DNA of 64,000 bases. It comes from Tricholomella constricta. Its lineage: Eukaryota > Basidiomycota > Agaricomycetes > Agaricales > Lyophyllaceae. The stretch's first letter is position 1; each line of letters begins with the position of its first letter. The DNA lies in NCBI GenBank assembly GCA_013368375.1, contig JAACJP010000050.1:186001-250000 (forward strand). The letters run 5' to 3'. A program made the position numbers and the translations under genes. The notes beneath the pieces were generated by a model, which saw only the letters and a program-made list of their open reading frames with translations, made no database searches and was not told the DNA's origin. This document shows, one piece after another, positions 9,001 through 18,606 of the stretch.

Positions 9001-11786
9001 CAGCCATATCTATCTTCAGAGAGTCTGAGAAAGTGTGCTTAGTTGTAGGATCAACGGATGGTGTTATCCGTGTTGAGGATGACTCGAAGATCGACACTGT
9101 TTTTGATAATGCGCAGCTCAAAAAGGCTTCAAAACTCCGTTTATGGCTTCTTACCATCCCTCTCCCAAAGATTCCGCCTATTTTGATTGCTGCTGTTGCT
9201 CGCGGACCTACCGACAGCTCTGATGAACTACATGCCATTCATGAGAAGGTAGTCGGTCTCCTCCATGCTCAGGATCTCTACCCGGTCTCGGGTGCATGTG
9301 ATGGAACAGAGACTGAGCGTACACTCCAGCGGCTCATCTCGCATGCAGCACCTGATATGCTACGCTATACCATTCCCAATTCCAGCCTTCATCACGCCAA
9401 CGTCGATCTTGCCATTCCCCTCGCGGGTCCAAGAGCACGCCCATTCATCGCTATCCAGGACTCTAAGCACGCTCTGAAGACAGCACGTAATCAAATTCTC
9501 ACCGGTGCTCGCATCATCACCATTGGAAGCCATGTCCTTCACTATGCTCAGCTCCGTGATGCAGCTCACGTTGGAAACACATTGTTTGTGCGGGATGTTG
9601 AGCGCTTGGACCGCCAGGATGATCGTGCAGCTTCCCGAACATTCTCAGCGAAGATGCTGGATGACCACATCACCAGATCTCCTTCACAGCGAGCTCTAAC
9701 GGTATATCTTTTCGTTCTTGGAGAACTCGTAGATGCTTGGCAGAATCGCCAGATCAGTCATTTGACTCGGGCAAAATTGGCGATGCGGGCTCGATTTTTC
9801 CTCATGGCATGGCGCACCCACATCATTTCACACCCTGAACATTCTCTCAGTACCAACTTCATTTCGCGAGAGTCCTTCGATATTTTTATCACCCTTTGCG
9901 ATAGCCTTCTTTCGTTGATCATCATCTACCGCCGCTACCACCTGAAGTACCCCCTCCTTCCGTGGCTACACTCCACAGAACCATGCGAACACGCTTTTGG
10001 TGTCATGCGGCAGATCAAGACCGACTTCACATACTCCGATATGCTGTCAGCGTCACGCAAGCTTGCTGTACTAATGAGCGGGGCATTTGGTAGTCTCAGT
10101 GCCGAGGAGAAAGCCAACACTACTGCAGCTGGCTATTACCATACCTACTTCAAGAACAACGACATCGACCTCTGTGAACTCGCCTCCCTTCCTACTGACC
10201 AGGATCTCGCCCACGCCTCTGTTGCCGCGTTAACGGAAGTGTCTCAGCTCTGCTCGTATCTCGGGTTTGCCGCCCAAGATATGATTTCCAAATATGTCGC
10301 GCCTTCCAGTCATACATCTCCCCCTCCTCCCCACCCCCAAGGTACCCTTGCATCGACTCTCCAATTGTTTGACAACACCTGGCGCAGTGCACCATCAAAT
10401 AGACACATCGAGAACATTTATTTTGCGATTGCTGCTGAGGGTGCATCACGATCTGCATCAATGTGGGTTATTAATTAGCATGTTTTTATTCCGAGTCCGT
10501 GAACCTTGACGAACTTCTTTCTGTTAGACCTGAACTTCCTGAAATGACGGATGAAGATACCGAACAAATCAAAGCTTTGATTTCATCTCTTTCGGATGGT
10601 GTTGCAATGTCGCTTACAGCCGCTCCTCCTGTGACCACCATTGTGAGTTGTTCTGATTATATGTATCCATGTACCTGTCATCCTGATCTGTCCCGGCAAG
10701 GACCCCCTCGTGCCTCTCGCTTTCCTTGATCCTGTCACAAATTCACTTCAGCAAGCTGTACTTGTCACTGAACGGACTCGCCACCAGACCGCCTTCGCGT
10801 TGAAGGCTGTTCGCAAGACAGCAACACCATCTGTGCTGACAGACATGAACAGCAAGACACTCCAGCGATACTGTCTCAAAGGACCCACTCTTCGCGAACA
10901 ACTGGCCGCCAAATTGAAGGCTTTGGAGGCTGAAGCTCGCAATATCAGCCAGCAGTCCGAGGTGTCGGTGTCGAGCGGTCTCAGTCGTCAAATTCGTCAC
11001 ATGGGTACTTTTGCTGGATCATCAACCTCAACGCAGGAGCAAAACAAGAGCACTGTCCGTAGTGTTGCTGCAAATGTAAGTCTGTTATCTCCTCAAGTTG
11101 CATTCTCCTGTTGCTTATGTTGTTGTACAGAAATTTCTCCAGTGTCGCGATCAAGCGTTCTCGGGGTTCCGCGGTCTCATTCATGAGAATTTCCCTTTTG
11201 CGAATGTCAGCGAGCTCCAGCCGCTCTCTTCTGGTCACTTCATAGTCGCTCTATCCCCTGTTTCAGGGAAGATCGAAGTCATTCTCGGTGAAGGTACAAT
11301 CTATCCTATCCCCTGTTGCATGGCTGGCACCCACTCAACATGCACCTAGTTATCACAATTTATTCGAAGGGAAGCGGGAAGGGCGCTAAGCACGAATGGG
11401 TCCCTCAAATCAATAACCTCGGGGTCGCTTCTTATGTCTATGTTCGGAAGTTTGTCCCTCTTGCCGGAAACACCGTCTTCAGCGCGCTGGCTTGTCAACA
11501 GCTATCGTCTGCGACTTTCCTTCAGATCCCACGCACACACCTCTTATTTTCCTTGGCCTCGCACCCCATCACTCGAGCTGCAAACACCATTTCCGTCAAC
11601 AGCACCGACTTTGATCTCGTCACTCTGGGTAATTTACCCTCCACCATCTTCGCCAACTTTGTTGAACGCAGGGATGCTCTGCACAAGGGTATCAAGTTGT
11701 TGAAGTGTTACCTCCGTGACAAGGCTCAACCGGTGTCGCTGGACTTCGATGGGGCCGACTCGGATGATAATGTTGAGTTGGATTGA
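1..11786 (+). CDS. Large transposase-like protein with Ulp1-like protease segment (5' end outside window)
   Basis: The coding exons I read are 1-468, 529-1659, 1717-1967, 8867-10462, 10528-10642, 10701-11075, 11131-11293 and 11350-11786. They sum to 4536 nt, one open frame of 1511 residues plus stop, so all splice phases agree. The visible start (residues about 15-110) looks like a C48/Ulp1 cysteine peptidase: NHW (His25), Asp42, then HQLDNDSCG with Gln88 and Cys94. A cysteine-rich segment (CSACAGW) follows. The fourth exon has an ACDGTE motif, a D-x2-H-x2-K-x2-RN motif (QDSKHALKTARN, near residue 811) and EPCEHAFG (near residue 985). These resemble the acidic triad of an RNase H-fold transposase of the P/THAP9 kind; that assignment is inference. 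Introns are 55-65 bp except the third (1968-8866), which holds a copia element. The gene is probably mobile-element-derived. I cannot name the family with certainty. Confidence 0.7.
2024..2291 (+). repeat. 5' LTR of the copia element
   Basis: This 268-bp repeat runs from TGTTGGG to CCATCA. It begins with the palindrome GGGACT-T-AGTCCC. It contains an internal duplication: a block around CTGTTTACTCTTTCATA occurs twice, as does the block CCGTGTTCCTGTGATCTAG. The second copy of the first block carries the only mismatch to the 3' LTR, a C to T change in a CG context at 2247. Confidence 0.97.
2292..2303 (+). other. Copia primer-binding site matching the initiator tRNA-Met anticodon loop
   Basis: GGTTATGGGCCC lies directly after the LTR with no spacer. 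Its complement GGGCCCATAACC is the anticodon stem-loop (CAT anticodon) of eukaryotic initiator tRNA-Met, not the 3' acceptor end. Priming from an internal cut in this tRNA is established for Drosophila copia and yeast Ty5. Confidence 0.8.
2416..3909 (+). pseudogene. Copia gag region, interrupted by TGA and by a TRIM
   Basis: The frame opens at 2416; ATG 2440 is an equally possible start. It codes a Pro/Ser-rich N-terminus of about 280 residues, then a capsid-like gag domain beginning near 3325. An in-frame TGA (3610-3612) interrupts it. The same frame then continues through gag-like sequence to 3914, where the TRIM lies inside the coding sequence. Leaving out the TRIM and one target duplication (595 bp) puts the upstream frame in phase with the ORF at 4610. 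Gag and pol were therefore a single polyprotein of about 1840 codons. A TGA leaky stop is possible but less likely than a C to T nonsense change. Confidence 0.85.
3915..4108 (-). repeat. TRIM LTR (3' LTR in element orientation)
   Basis: This 194-bp terminal repeat is identical by eye to 4311-4504. It carries the tRNA-like structure at 3959-4011. Confidence 0.95.
3959..4011 (-). ncRNA. tRNA-like structure without an anticodon arm, in a TRIM LTR
   Basis: The minus strand folds by eye into a 7-bp acceptor-like stem (AGGACTA with TAGTTCT, one G-U), a D-like arm (GTGT/ACAC) and a perfect 5-bp T-like arm (GCGGG/CCCGC) with a 7-base loop. Only a short GAGTC linker stands where an anticodon arm should be. 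The A-box match is TGGTGTAGTGG and the B-box match GGTTCGACCCC. A second B-box (GGTTCGATTCC) lies about 52 bp beyond the A box. This could serve as a Pol III promoter. It is not a functional tRNA. Confidence 0.65.
4109..4120 (-). other. TRIM polypurine tract
   Basis: On the minus strand TTGAGGGGAGTA abuts the start of the 3' LTR, the expected place for plus-strand priming. Confidence 0.7.
4295..4308 (-). other. TRIM primer-binding site
   Basis: On the minus strand TGGTAGAACTACAG starts two bases after the 5' LTR. The leading TGG fits pairing with a tRNA 3' CCA end; the tRNA itself is not identified. Confidence 0.7.
4311..4504 (-). repeat. TRIM LTR (5' LTR in element orientation)
   Basis: This is the second 194-bp copy. 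It is followed by the target duplication GCTTT, after which the copia gag frame resumes. Confidence 0.95.
4355..4407 (-). ncRNA. tRNA-like structure, second LTR copy
   Basis: This is the same structure as 3959-4011, carried in the other LTR. In the element's minus orientation it lies in the 5' LTR, so a Pol III start here could produce a transcript that crosses the whole TRIM. Confidence 0.65.
4510..8533 (+). CDS. Copia pol region: zinc knuckle, protease, integrase, RT, RNase H
   Basis: The frame is open from the downstream side of the TRIM; its first ATG is at 4610, giving 1307 residues. From that Met: a CCHC zinc knuckle (Cys49, Cys52, His57, Cys62), a retropepsin LDSG motif near residue 160, a GAG-pre-integrase HHCC zinc site (LWHRRLGHLG ... 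C-x2-C) near 320-360, an integrase core with MDTCGP, SDGAGEF and the KAERYLR glutamate (about 385-495), a copia reverse transcriptase from WRAAMQREYD with HVDDG as the catalytic box, and RNase H with DADWA, STEAEY and DNQSA. The pol domains show no internal stop. Expression would depend on the broken gag upstream, so function in this copy is doubtful. Confidence 0.93.
8589..8856 (+). repeat. 3' LTR of the copia element
   Basis: This 268-bp copy has one mismatch to 2024-2291 by eye. It is followed directly by the target duplication ATTTT and, five bases later, by the acceptor TAG of the interrupted host intron. Confidence 0.97.
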
Positions 11787-11991
11787 CAATTTTTGTATTG
11801 TTTCTCACCTTTTACTACTTCCCTGGCTCCGTAACTGCACTACATACTTCTTAATACCCCTGGTGTCTCGTATGCACGCTTAGTGCTCCAATTATATGTC
11901 TTTCTGTCGTTATGCGTACAATTCGGCATATTTGAGATGTACGATGGGCATGCGTACGAAAATCAGGGAAATCTCGAGGTTCCGATTTCTA

Positions 11992-12029
11992 TGCGACGAA
12001 AATGGCCCAAAATCGTGCGACGAAAATGG
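11992..12029. repeat. Repeated 14-mer, possible end of the transposase-like element
   Basis: TGCGACGAAAATGG occurs at 11992-12005 and 12016-12029, and a related TGCGTACGAAAAT lies about 40 bp upstream. They sit about 200 bp after the stop codon of the large gene. Such motifs are common at DNA-transposon ends. The matching left end would be outside the window. Confidence 0.4.
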
Positions 12030-12136
12030 AAAAAAACAGCTTAAATAAATCTGACATAGCTCTGCATAAGGGAGGGTCCTGGACACTGGCGGACAGGATG
12101 TCAAAGCCGTACAAACATCCTAGGAGCTCGACTTCC

Positions 12137-13745
12137 ATGGCCAAAAATACGAAGAAACGCAAGCAGCTTGCACAAGCTGAGATAGTGTCCAAGAAGCTAA
12201 AGCAAGATACTACAGAACCATCCATTAAAGAAACCCTCCCGCTCATTGAAAATCTAATCTACCCTGATGAACTTGAGACGACGACCGACACATTGCTGAC
12301 ATTGGCGAAGAACCCGAGTTTGATCGGGCTGAAGGCGTTGAAGCCATTCAAGACGGCGGTACACGATTACTGGAGAGTTGCACATGAGACCACCAACACA
12401 GGTGCGTGAAAATGTATCATCCTTAATTAAAAAGATCATCTCGAATTGATGTCCTAGGAAGTTCCCTGACTTCCCGCATCTCATCTGCGCTCATCGACCA
12501 GCGCCACGTCGACGCACTCGTTTTGCTATCGGAGATGGTCATCCGCGAACAGGTGCCAAAGCTCGGGGCCCTTCAGCGCTGGGTGCGGGAGTGCGATGCC
12601 GTGCTGACACCGTCCATGTCGCAAGCGGAAGAGAACCGGGTCTGGCAGGTCCTCGATGCCATTCTACGTACCACCCAGCCTGAGCTCATCCCCTCGCATC
12701 AAGAAGCCGGGGGTTCTTTGCGTACAGGCACGCGACTACGCTGGTACGAGCCATTCACGGTGCAACCCTCGCCAATGGACCAGTGCAAACACTCGATTGA
12801 CCCCGATACCGTTGCAGAGGCAGTTGCCCTAAACATGAAACCCCTGCAGGTGACGCCAGGGCCTGATCGACGCCCGCCGAATAAACACCCTGCTGTCATT
12901 TACTATTCACCGCCGGCCACCTTCCCTTTAGCGTCGCCCTCAGATCGTACTCGGCCGCCTCAGCGACACGACCTTCCCGGTGTACCCGGCGCCTTCATCA
13001 TCAACGACGTCTTCGAATCCGCCGAGTGCCGCTCCCTCGTGAACGCCGCCGAGAAAGTGGGACTCTTGCCAGATGAACCGGTAGCAGGATCTGCTACTCA
13101 ACTCGCCTCCGTCCTTGCGCACAACTTGATTTGGCTGGCAGACACGGAGTTTCTCGCTGTGCTGTACAGCCGCATCGTCGCGCATCTCCCGCAGACCGTA
13201 CATGGCGGCGCCGTCAAAGGCATCAACGCGCGCTTTAGACTATACCGCTACCTTCCGGGGGCACTCTACCGCCCGCACGTGAGTCCTCATTCTCCTTTAC
13301 CCCACATCTTTTCGAACGCAGGCACCCCTTAGATCGACGGTGCTTGGCCTGCATCGGCACTTGACGAAACGACCACACCGCCGTCGTACGTCTACGACTC
13401 GGACCCAGCAGTGTACTCGCGCCTGACGCTGTTAATCTACCTCAACGACGACTTCGATGGTGGATGCACAACCTTTTTCCTTCCGTCCTCGACACAGGGT
13501 GTGCTCGAGGCACGGCCTGTAACACCTCGCGCAGGCACGGTGTGTGTGTTCCCGCATGGTGCGGCCAAGGGGAGCTTGTTGCATGAGGTGCGTCTGTCTA
13601 ATGTTTTTAATGGTTTGGATGCGGGTGACGATGGTTTTGTTGACAGGGGAGTGGGGTCACAAGGGGGGCGAAGTATGTGATCAGGACCGAGGTCCTTTAC
13701 GAGGTGGATAAAAGCGAGCGCGTGGACACCGCGACTAAGGATTGA
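12137..13745 (+). CDS. 2-oxoglutarate/Fe(II) oxygenase (prolyl 4-hydroxylase-like fold)
   Basis: The exons are 12137-12401, 12458-13278, 13333-13587 and 13647-13745, giving 479 residues. ATG 12137 begins a basic, Lys-rich leader (MAKNTKKRKQ); in-frame ATGs at 12098, 12026 and 12002 are alternatives. The catalytic C-terminal half holds RPHID (the Fe-binding H-x-D, split by intron 2), LLHEG (the distal His) and KYVIRTEV, whose Arg fits 2-oxoglutarate binding. The Asp-rich stretch YLNDDFDGG is typical of P4H-type oxygenases (2OG-FeII_Oxy_3). The substrate is unknown. It is unlike the TET/JBP oxygenases linked to fungal KDZ transposons. Its neighbours are all mobile or decayed sequence. Confidence 0.85.
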
Positions 13746-14223
13746 GAGCTTTGCCGTGCTTTGAGATTGTTATATATTGGGTATGTTCTGTTCTAAGGCA
13801 TGTTCCTCGTTCTTGCGTTTTTATATATCTATCGCTCGAGTACGATGATTATTCACAAGTCGGCTGGTATTTCTTTTTTCGGACGCTGCAGGTTTCTTCC
13901 TGAGTCGACACCGTTGTCTTCTGTGGCTTCTACTGGAAACATACACGTCAACGCATCAATCCCCGACCCTTTCATCACCACACACCTCTCGAGCCTCCGA
14001 TTCTTCGTAACGCGCGTTACCGATCTCTCAATATTAATAGAGCCTTCTCCCCCCTCCATGCTGACTTCCTGGTAACCTCAAGATGGGAATAGTTTTCATG
14101 GAGCCCTTTGGGCTGACCATTACGGTGCTTCATCTCGATAGGCAGAGACTGAGTACCAATTGGTCACGGACAAAACGACTGACGTGCACTTTGTCTTGAA
14201 GATATAGAGGCGCACAGCAGCTC
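13746..14223. other. Intergenic, no gene recognised
   Basis: This is the 3' flank of the oxygenase gene followed by sequence with no supported coding potential. Confidence 0.5.
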
Positions 14224-15081
14224 TTAAGAAAGATGATTTGCGATACAACAGGTCAAGGCAAAGTTCGAGGAGCAGGACGGCTGATTCTCAAGATTGTTGT
14301 GGACAAGAAACCCGCGGTGAGCTTGTAGGGTCAGAGAGGACTGCGTAAGTGAGTCATGGCGCATGCTTTCTGAAGTATTTTGCCTCGCTTTAGGCACCTT
14401 CGAGATCCTTCAAGCTCAGAAGTGTTCGGATCTGCCCTTCCGAGTCATGGTTTTAATTTATCGTTGGCGGGGACAAACATTGATGGACCGACAAAATACC
14501 GTGAACGGGTTTAAACTGTGCGACCTCTTGTATCAGTTTGTGACACCAGTCATGTATCATTCCAGCTTTTATGCGTCTCACATAAAGGGGGGCAACGTAC
14601 CCAGTGAGGACTTGCTTCGTTGTTCTACCTCGACACTCCTCCTGACTCTGATAACAGCTGATCTCGATGATGAACCCTTCTCTGACAACAGCAAAAAGCG
14701 TGTGGAGGTTGCCACCCGGAACCTTACACAGCTACGCTGCCTCATAACCAATTCCGACACAGGAGGTGCCCCTGAGTATGTTCATCTTATACCGCGAACG
14801 ATGGCTGACAATTTGGTGCGCAATCTCTCGCTTCTTGTTCGATCTGAATTCAAGTAATCGCAGCTCTCTCGATTGGAACATGCATGGGGCATGACTTGGG
14901 GAACATTGAATTTGGACACCCATCATAACGTGTTTTGTCGTGAGTTGACTTGCCTCAAGGGTCACTCAGAGTCCGTGCTTACACATCTCAGTCAGCGCAG
15001 AGATGCGTGCACAGTTTGATCAGGGTCTGTGGGTGCTTATACCCGAAGAACGGATAGTGGACATGTTCCTCAACAATCCTA

Positions 15082-15316
15082 CAGCCGTTTTCATAACGAT
15101 AGACCCCTTCGAGTTTCGGTAGGATAGTTGTTTGGTTGATCGAAGTGCAATGCCGGCCTTGCCGGAAACGTAACCCTTGCTGAAATTTGACAGACAAGGA
15201 AAGCGGGAGGCGGGTTGTCGAGCACAAATTGATAGGATTCTTGTTTTGAAGCTACAGATCAACCAAACAATTATCCTACCAAAAGTCGAAGGGGTCTATC
15301 GTTATGAAAACGGCTG
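15082..15316. mobile_element. MITE with about 60-bp terminal inverted repeats and TA target duplication
   Basis: The ends start CAGCCGTTTTCATAACG and are inverted over about 60 bp with three mismatches by eye (15082-15141 and 15257-15316). The flanks are TA on both sides (15080-15081 and 15317-15318). Copies B and C of the surrounding gene lack the insert, and copy C has TTAAG at the site. The TA duplication points to a Tc1/mariner-type (Stowaway-like) non-autonomous element. There is no ORF. Confidence 0.88.
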
Positions 15317-15898
15317 TAAGGAACCTTTCATTGTCAACGTATGTACATTTAGTTTTCTGGTGTCTCAAGTGGTGGCTCACTTTTTACCCATCTATTCAGG
15401 AACCTAGTTATAGATACAGGCTCGTTCCTGGGGTTGAAATGCGCGACGGTCCGCGACCTGACATTGCAAAGGCACTCTGCTGCGACTGACGGTCCGATGA
15501 CCCCCGAGACCTTCCAATATCCATTCGGCGAATTTCCCACAATCGTATCCCACATCCACCCATGCTTCGTTCTCTGTCATTCTACTCAGCTTTTCAGGGA
15601 GTCCGCCAGAATTCATGGCAACTTTTTGACGGATGAGAATCTGGGATATGAACCCATTTTCGACGGCATGATGCAAGTGTTCAAGCACTGGACGGCGGCC
15701 ATACCTGCCAATTCAATCTTTTATTTCCGTGATCCCTCGCTCCCTGATGATGACAGCTACCAAAGCAGCATCGAGACAATCAATGAACGTGTGAACTGGC
15801 AAGCATGGAGTCGCTATGTCGAGGGTGAACCTCCGTCTTGGATGCATTATCACACAGAGCATTTTCGCCGATGCCGGGGGGCAATCGACAGTATGAAG

Positions 15899-16045
15899 GA
15901 CGTGGACGACGGAGCACCCCGTGGTACTGAGGGTATCAATCGACCTGGACGTATTCCGGAGGGTAAGCAAGGGGACGTGGACGACGGAGCACCCCGTGGT
16001 ACTGGGGGCATCCGACCTGGACGTATTCCGGAGGGTAAGCAAGGA
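15899..16045 (+). repeat. Tandem duplication in copy A (75 + 72 bp)
   Basis: Units 15899-15973 and 15974-16045 each code a version of DVDDGAPRGT ... RPGRIPEGKQG, 25 and 24 residues, in frame. Copies B and C have a single unit, so the duplication arose in copy A after the family copies separated. Confidence 0.9.
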
Positions 16046-16141
16046 TTTTTGAAGAGATGGTTGTCCAACCTGCCTGGAGAAACATTGGACGACCTTGAAC
16101 CTACCGCCCTTGTGAGTGTTCGAGCAATGGTCATTACCTAG

Positions 16142-16586
16142 CTGATCGAGTTGAACTGGAATCAACAAGGCGACTCGGAAGAAACTCAACGAGAGTGATA
16201 TATAAACCATGCTGTCCTAAACCTACCGTCGCGTTTATCTTATGTGCATTGTCACCATGAAGAGAAGCTGATATACGTGCCCACTGCAGTATTCGACTCA
16301 TATTACTATTGGCGGCGTTAAATACACTTGTCTACTTGTCGCTCCGCATCATTTTCTTCTACGATAATATCAGGAACGACCGTTTATGACTACTGCCTTG
16401 ACGGGGTATGCTTGATATGTTCATGTGCGTACTCCTTACTTTCTGTGGGACGTGTCATCTCGAATCTAACCTACAGGACGCTGGTGTCTTTTGCATCGTG
16501 AGGTGCGAGGTGCATCTCTTCTAATATATTGATGCATGGTTATGTTCTAATTAGCCAGGACTTGGAAAACATTGCATTACGGCAAA
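16142..16586. other. Spacer between HNH copies A and B
   Basis: No gene is recognised. The part near 16205-16255 is homologous to the 3' flank of copy C around 20660-20725, so the duplicated unit extends beyond the coding region. Confidence 0.45.
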
Positions 16587-18199
16587 AAGATGATTTGCGA
16601 TAACAAGAGGTCAAGGCAGGGGCCGAGGAGCAGGACGGCTGATTTTCAAGAACGTGCAGACTGTTGTAGGCAAGAGAAACACGCGGTGAGCTTGCAGGGT
16701 CAGAGAGGACTGCCACGTAAGTGAGTCATAATGCATGATTTCTGAAGTATTTTGCCTCGCTTTAGGCACCTCCGAGATCCTCCAAGCTCAGAAGTGTTCG
16801 GGTCTGCCCTTCCGAGTCATGGCTTTAATTTATCGTTGGCGGGGACAAACATTGATGGACCTACAAAATACCGTGAATGGCCTTACACTGTGCGATCTCT
16901 TGTATCAGTTTGTGGCACCAGTCATGTATCATTCCAGCTTTTATGCGTCTCACATAAAGGGGGGCAATCTACCCAGTGAGGACTTGCTTCGTTGTTCTAC
17001 CTCGACACTCCTCGTGACCCTGTTAACAGCTGATCTCGATGATGAACCCTTCTCTGACAACAGCAAAAAGCGTGTGGAGGTTGCCACCCGGAACCTTACA
17101 CAGCTACGCTGCCTCATAACCAATTCTGACACCGGAGGTGCCCCTGAGTATGTTCATCTTATACCGCGGACGATGGCTGACAATTTGGTGCGCAACCTCT
17201 CGCTCCTTGTCCGAGTCCGAATTCAAACAATCACAGCTCTCTCGATTGGAGCATGCATGGGGCATGACTTGGGGAACATTGAATTTAGACACCCATCACA
17301 ACGTGTTTTGTCGTGAGTTGACTTGCCTCAAGGGTCTCAAGGGTCATTCCTCCGTGCTTATACATCTCAGTCAGCACAGAACTGCGCGCACAGTTTGATC
17401 AGGGTTTGTGGGTGCTTGTACCCGAAAAACGGATAGTGGACATGTTCCTCAACAATCCGAAGGAACCTTTCATCGTCAACGTATGCGCATTTAATTCTCA
17501 GTTGTGTCAACTGGTGGTTCACTTTTGACCCATCTATTCAGGAACATAGTTATAGATACAGGCTCGTTCCTGGGGTTGAAATGCGCGACCTGACATTGCA
17601 AAGGCACTCTGCTGCGACTGATGGTCCAATGACCCCCCAGGCCTTCCAATATCCATTCGGCGATTTTCCCATGATCGTATCCCACATCCACCCGTCTTTC
17701 GTTCTCTGCCACTCTACTCAGCTTTTCAGGGAGTCCGCCAGAATTCATGGCAACTTTTTGACGGATGAGAATCTGGGATATGGACCCATTTTCAAGCATG
17801 ATGCAGGTGTTCAAGCACTGGACGGCGGCTATACCTGCCAATTCAATCTTCTATTTCCGTTATCCAACACTCTCTGATGATGGCAGCTACCACAGCAGCA
17901 TCGAGACAATTACTGAACGTGTGAATTGGCAAGCATGGATACGATATGTCGAGGGTGAACCTCCGTCTTGGACGCATTATCACACAGAGCATTTTGGCCG
18001 ATGCCGGGCGGCAATCGACAATATAATGGACGTGGACGACGGAGCACCCCATGGTACTCAGGAAATCAATCGACCTGGTTGTATTCCGCGGGGTAAGCAA
18101 CAATTTCTGAAGAGATGGCTGTCCAACCTACCCAGAGAAACATTGGAAAATCTTGAACCTACCACCCTTGTGAGTGGTCAGGCGATGATCTTTACCTAG
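16587..18199 (+). pseudogene. HNH-nuclease-like gene, copy B (decayed)
   Basis: It is close to copy A in sequence and order, without the MITE or the 75-bp duplication. The HNH-like block (RCLITNSDTGG, EYVHLIPR) is open at 17105-17170. An extra GT near 17212 then shifts the frame, so that the TLNLDTHHN block lies in another frame. It shares with A the 5-bp shortfall relative to copy C further upstream (near 16875-16890). Later blocks (17581-18199) are intact and end at TAG 18197-18199. It was probably duplicated together with copy A. Confidence 0.6.
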
Positions 18200-18606
18200 C
18201 TGATCTAGTTGATCCACTAGAGTCAACAAGACGACTCGGAAAGAACTCGATGAGAACCATATCGACTCGGCGATGTGCCCAACTGAATTAACTCGTCGGA
18301 TATCTCCTTCTCGAATCGTCGTCACTGCATCTGTCGTAGTACTCAGATATCAATCAATCCACATGTTTGACCTTAAAAGGTTGTTGGGAGGCTTGCTTTC
18401 TGAATGGCGAGTAGAGTAGCGGGCCGGCGGTGACCATTTTAAGCAGCCAAAGCACGTGGCACCGATCGATGCTCCCTTTGCTTCCGTCATGTCAATCCTA
18501 CTCAGAAATGAGCATATCTTCTCGGGCTTGCTTCATTCTTCCACATACTTGACGTGACGCTGAATATTGCCCTCAGCCTCCCACAACCACACCAACACTC
18601 TGCACC
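18200..18606. other. Upstream region of the aldo-keto reductase gene
   Basis: No gene is recognised here. It spans the 3' flank of HNH copy B and the promoter region of the next gene. Confidence 0.4.

Larger units (their letters stand above)
14224..16141 (+). pseudogene. HNH-nuclease-like gene, copy A (decayed, MITE inside)
   Basis: Exon-like blocks match copies B and C. One codes LRCLITN ... EYVHLIPR and TLNLDTHHN, which resembles the HNH_2-type nuclease core common in Agaricomycete protein families. Later blocks code MRAQFDQGLWVL and SHIHPCFVLCHSTQLF. Damage is clear. There is a TAA where copies B and C have CAA (14855-14857). A 5-bp shortfall relative to copy C near 14506-14518 breaks the frame. 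A 235-bp MITE sits between exon blocks, and a tandem duplication lies near the end. The intended N-terminus is not resolved. Confidence 0.6.

Noticed and set aside
12002..12136. Oxygenase gene starting at ATG 12002
   Set aside because: This start lies within the 14-mer repeats and would add an unlikely leader; ATG 12137 begins a cleaner basic N-terminus.
12137..13745. TET/JBP-type DNA oxygenase linked to a KDZ transposon
   Set aside because: Motifs fit the prolyl-4-hydroxylase-like group, and the neighbouring transposase lacks KDZ hallmarks.
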